From Tannerella sp. (GTDB lineage Bacteria > Bacteroidota > Bacteroidia > Bacteroidales > Tannerellaceae), in assembly GCA_031269635.1 (NCBI GenBank), contig JAISYY010000089.1:1-19599 (forward strand): a stretch of 19,599 bases of DNA. Reading direction: 5' to 3'. Below, in pieces: positions 17,678 through 19,599 of this stretch (positions are counted from its first letter, which is position 1; each line of letters opens with the position of its first letter). Under the pieces are notes generated by a model. It worked only from the letters and a program-made list of their open reading frames with translations. It did no database searches and had not been told where the DNA came from. The translations under genes and the position numbers were made by a program.

Positions 17678-18052
17678 CTATTCCGGCAGAATTTCTATCC
17701 AGTCGCCGTCCGGGTCTTCTATGAAATAAAGTCCCATGGCTGCGTTTTCATAGCAGACACATTCCATTTCTTTATGGTATTTGCGTATTTCGTCGTAATC
17801 GCCGGCGACGCGCATACATAAATGAAATTCGCTTTCTCCCAAGTCGTACGGTTCTTCGCGATCGCGCAGCCAGGTGAGTTCCAGGGAGAATCCCGTTTTG
17901 CCGTCCGTGAGGTAAACCAGGATGAAGGAGCCATCCCCGGCCGTTTTGCGGCGGGCCTCTTTCAGTCCTAACGCCCTGTCGTAAAACGAAAGGCTTTTTT
18001 CGAGGTCGAGCACATTAAAGTTATAATGGTCAAACTTGCTGTTGATATTCAT
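17678..18052 (-). CDS. Glyoxalase I-like (VOC superfamily) protein
   Basis: A 124-aa cytoplasmic protein of the vicinal-oxygen-chelate superfamily, close in length and layout to bacterial lactoylglutathione lyase (glyoxalase I). All four expected metal ligands are in place: His9 (KFDHYNFNV), Glu58 (GFSLELT), His77 (SEFHLCM) and Glu120 (GDWIEILPE). The likely role is methylglyoxal detoxification, but VOC proteins include other lyases and resistance proteins. Bacteroidetes mostly lack glutathione, so the thiol partner is unclear. It starts 36 bp after the metallo-hydrolase gene and is probably cotranscribed with it. It has no evident tie to the mannan locus. Confidence 0.85.
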   Translation of the reverse strand: MNINSKFDHYNFNVLDLEKSLSFYDRALGLKEARRKTAGDGSFILVYLTDGKTGFSLELTWLRDREEPYDLGESEFHLCMRVAGDYDEIRKYHKEMECVCYENAAMGLYFIEDPDGDWIEILPE

Positions 18053-18088
18053 AAAGTGTATGTTTTAAAATGATTTTACGGTCTTCGT

Positions 18089-18799
18089 CTAAAAAAATAA
18101 GTTTTCCCCGGTTTTTGTCCACGCCGCAAACCGGCACCCGGCTTTTTCCGCGTACGGCTTGAAAGCATGAGCTTCTTCATATCTTTCGCCGAAATGCATC
18201 GGGGCGAATATTCCGGCATGTATCCTGTCGACGAACTGTTCCGCCCCGCGCATGTAGTTTTTCCCCAACCGGCTGTCTACGGGAAACATGGCCAGGTCGA
18301 CACGGTCGGTTTCTTTGCGCAGATCGTCTACCTCCTTGAGGAAATCCCGTTCTGCCGTCCGCACCTCTTCGGGCGTAGATTCCTCGTCCCAGTGCCAGTT
18401 ATTCAGGTCACCGGCATGGAAAATCTTTTTTCCTTCCGCCTCTATCAGGAACGAGATGCCGACGTCGGTCGAACCGAATGCTTTTATCCTAATATTCTCA
18501 TCCTGCCACGTATCTCCCTTGTTGAGGGACGATGCCTCCTTTTGCGGGATGTGACGGTTTTTGAAGACGTCTTCCGAAAATATGTATTGCGTGTCGGGAC
18601 GTATATTCTTCCACTCCAGGACAGTTTTGTTGAAATGATCGGGATGCCAGTGCGAGGAAAGGACATACAGTTTGCCGGGAAAAGACGCAAGCGAGCGGCG
18701 TACATACCCGTCGTGCGAATCCTTGTAATAATCCGTTACGATTGTGCATCGCTCGCCTTCTATTGCATAGCCGCTGTGATATATATATGTAAGTTTCAT
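18089..18799 (-). CDS. Metallo-beta-lactamase-fold hydrolase
   Basis: A 236-aa cytoplasmic protein with no signal peptide. The metal-binding signature HWHPDH (His50, His52, Asp54, His55), FHAGD (His128, Asp131) and APMHFGE (His202) complete the binuclear metal site of the superfamily. It resembles the UPF0173/UlaG-like branch of stand-alone MBL hydrolases (MKLTYIYHSGYAIEG at the start). The substrate cannot be deduced. It is the first gene of a probable two-gene unit with the glyoxalase-family gene and has its own well-formed promoter at 18853-18884. Confidence 0.85.
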   Translation of the reverse strand: MKLTYIYHSGYAIEGERCTIVTDYYKDSHDGYVRRSLASFPGKLYVLSSHWHPDHFNKTVLEWKNIRPDTQYIFSEDVFKNRHIPQKEASSLNKGDTWQDENIRIKAFGSTDVGISFLIEAEGKKIFHAGDLNNWHWDEESTPEEVRTAERDFLKEVDDLRKETDRVDLAMFPVDSRLGKNYMRGAEQFVDRIHAGIFAPMHFGERYEEAHAFKPYAEKAGCRFAAWTKTGENLFF

Positions 18800-18852
18800 T
18801 TTTAATACTGATTTTTGAACGGCATCATCGCCGTAAAGTTTATACTCGAATA

Positions 18853-18884
18853 CAAATATAGAAATAAAACTTGCATTTCACAAA
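18853..18884 (-). promoter_or_regulatory. Bacteroides-type promoter of the metallo-hydrolase gene
   Basis: On the minus strand TTTG (18884-18881), a 20-bp gap and TATATTTG (18860-18853) match both consensus elements with standard spacing. Transcription would begin near 18847, giving a leader of about 48 nt. That leader contains a small hairpin, ACGGC with GCCGT (18834-18819). This is the best promoter in the window. Confidence 0.75.
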
Positions 18885-18935
18885 CGTTGCGAATAAAAAT
18901 TTCAAACTTGTCTCCGGACAGGCAGGGGAATCCGT

Positions 18936-19437
18936 AGCTATTTTCAGGACAATTTCCTGCTTATGTAAATTTACAAAAGCTACTTTTCGGTCGATTTCCT
19001 GCTTATGTAAATTTACAAAAGCGGCTTTTCGGTCGATTTTCTGCTTATGTAATTTTACAAAAGCGGCTTTTCGGTCGATTTCCTGCTTATGTAAATTTAC
19101 ATAAGCGGCTTTTCGGTCGATTTTCTGCTTATGTAAATTTACATAAGCGGCTTTTCGTGCGATTTTCTGCTTCTGTAATTTTACATAAGCTACTTTCCGG
19201 ACGATTTATCGCTTTTGTAATTTTACATAAGCTGTTTTTCGGACGATTTATCGCTTTTGTAATTTTACATAAGCTACTTTACGGACGATTTACCGCTTTT
19301 GTAATTTTACATAAGCTGTTTTCCGGACGATTTACCGCTTTTGTAAATTTACATAAGCTACTTTTCGGTCGATTTCCTGCTTTTGTAAATTTACATAAGC
19401 TACTTTTCGGTCGATTTCCTGCTTTTGTAATTTTGCA
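18936..19437. repeat. 42-bp tandem array with a 22-bp palindrome per unit
   Basis: About twelve units repeat with a strict 42-bp period; the TTT before CCTGC or TCTGC recurs at 18953, 18995, 19037, 19079 and so on to 19415. The first and last units are partial. The core is GCTTNTGTAAWTTTACANAAGC; in the units at 19079 and 19121 it is a perfect 22-bp palindrome centred on TGTAAATTTACA. Other units differ mostly at the two N positions and the centre. The linker reads like CTACTTTTCGGTCGATTTC. Because 42 is a multiple of 3 the array is open in several frames on both strands and yields 14-residue peptide repeats, but nothing suggests they are translated. No unique spacers, so not CRISPR. Function unknown. 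Confidence 0.95.
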
Positions 19438-19522
19438 GACCGCTAAAATGCTAAATACAGAAGAAAAGCTATACGATAGTCCCCGTGTGGAGACTATCAT
19501 ATAACCTTTGAAAATGCAACTA

Positions 19523-19554
19523 TTTCATCGTATAACGCTTGATGCTTATTTTTG
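19523..19554 (+). promoter_or_regulatory. Putative promoter leading out of the window
   Basis: TTTC (19523-19526), 20 bp, then TATTTTTG (19547-19554) repeats exactly the layout seen before GH92. Transcription would begin near 19560, and a hairpin CCCGG/CCGGG (about 19572-19591) would lie in the leader. The gene it serves begins beyond the right edge. Positions 19438-19522 hold no supported gene, only a hairpin GATAGTC/GACTATC at 19475-19498. Confidence 0.45.
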
Positions 19555-19599
19555 CGCTGTTGGACGGTATGCCCGGGTTGGAAGAACCGGGATTCACCG

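Noticed and set aside
18871..19504. Open frames coding 14-residue peptide repeats in the right-hand array (both strands)
   Set aside because: Any 42-bp repeat without stops stays open; frames end where single-base changes create stops, no start signal fits, and the conserved feature is the DNA palindrome.
19448..19504. 18-codon frame MLNTEEKLYDSPRVETII after the array
   Set aside because: Its tone recalls short Bacteroidetes peptides, but it lacks a promoter or ribosome site, ends in a hairpin, and cannot be supported from this sequence alone.

Overview
The window comes from a Bacteroidetes genome, most likely Bacteroidales (Bacteroides, Parabacteroides or Dysgonomonas-like; I cannot name the genus). 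The evidence is a SusC/SusD pair, a hybrid two-component regulator of the kind found in polysaccharide utilisation loci (PULs), several lipoproteins with Bacteroidetes-type signals, and promoter motifs of the Bacteroides type (TAnnTTTG at -7, with TTTG about 20 bp upstream in the clearest case).

Layout. Positions 1-427 are a 41-bp tandem array with a palindromic core. Positions 428-827 hold no convincing gene, but 540-755 is a GC-rich block dense in stem-forming sequence. Next comes a PUL for alpha-mannan: a GH92 alpha-mannosidase lipoprotein (868-3018, +); a hybrid histidine kinase/response regulator (3028-7128, -) that converges on it; a divergent GH125 exo-alpha-1,6-mannosidase with a twin-arginine signal (7321-8775, +); then SusC (9025-12165), SusD (12181-13800), two tandem SusE-like lipoproteins (13826-14950 and 14965-16107) and a GH76 endo-alpha-1,6-mannanase lipoprotein (16207-17337), all on +. 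After a 340-bp gap come two minus-strand housekeeping-type genes, a metallo-beta-lactamase-fold hydrolase and a glyoxalase-family protein. The window closes with a 42-bp tandem array (18936-19437), also built around a palindrome, and a promoter pointing out of the window.

How the genes work together (inferred from families). GH76 on the cell surface would cut the alpha-1,6 backbone of fungal-type mannan. The SusE-like proteins and SusD would capture the fragments and SusC would import them. GH92 would remove alpha-linked mannose side chains and GH125 would trim the alpha-1,6 backbone from its end in the periplasm. The hybrid regulator would sense a mannan oligosaccharide in the periplasm and activate the operon. 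Gene content and the order SusC-SusD-SusE-like-SusE-like-GH76 resemble yeast-mannan PULs of Bacteroides thetaiotaomicron as I remember them.

Most worth a second look: the two dyad-centred arrays with periods near four helical turns that bracket the locus; the GC-rich block with mutually exclusive stems before GH92; a near-perfect intrinsic terminator inside the operon just before GH76, with a promoter-like motif in its loop; two active-site motif departures in GH92; AraC-like spaced direct repeats before SusC; and a perfect Shine-Dalgarno sequence before the second SusE-like gene.
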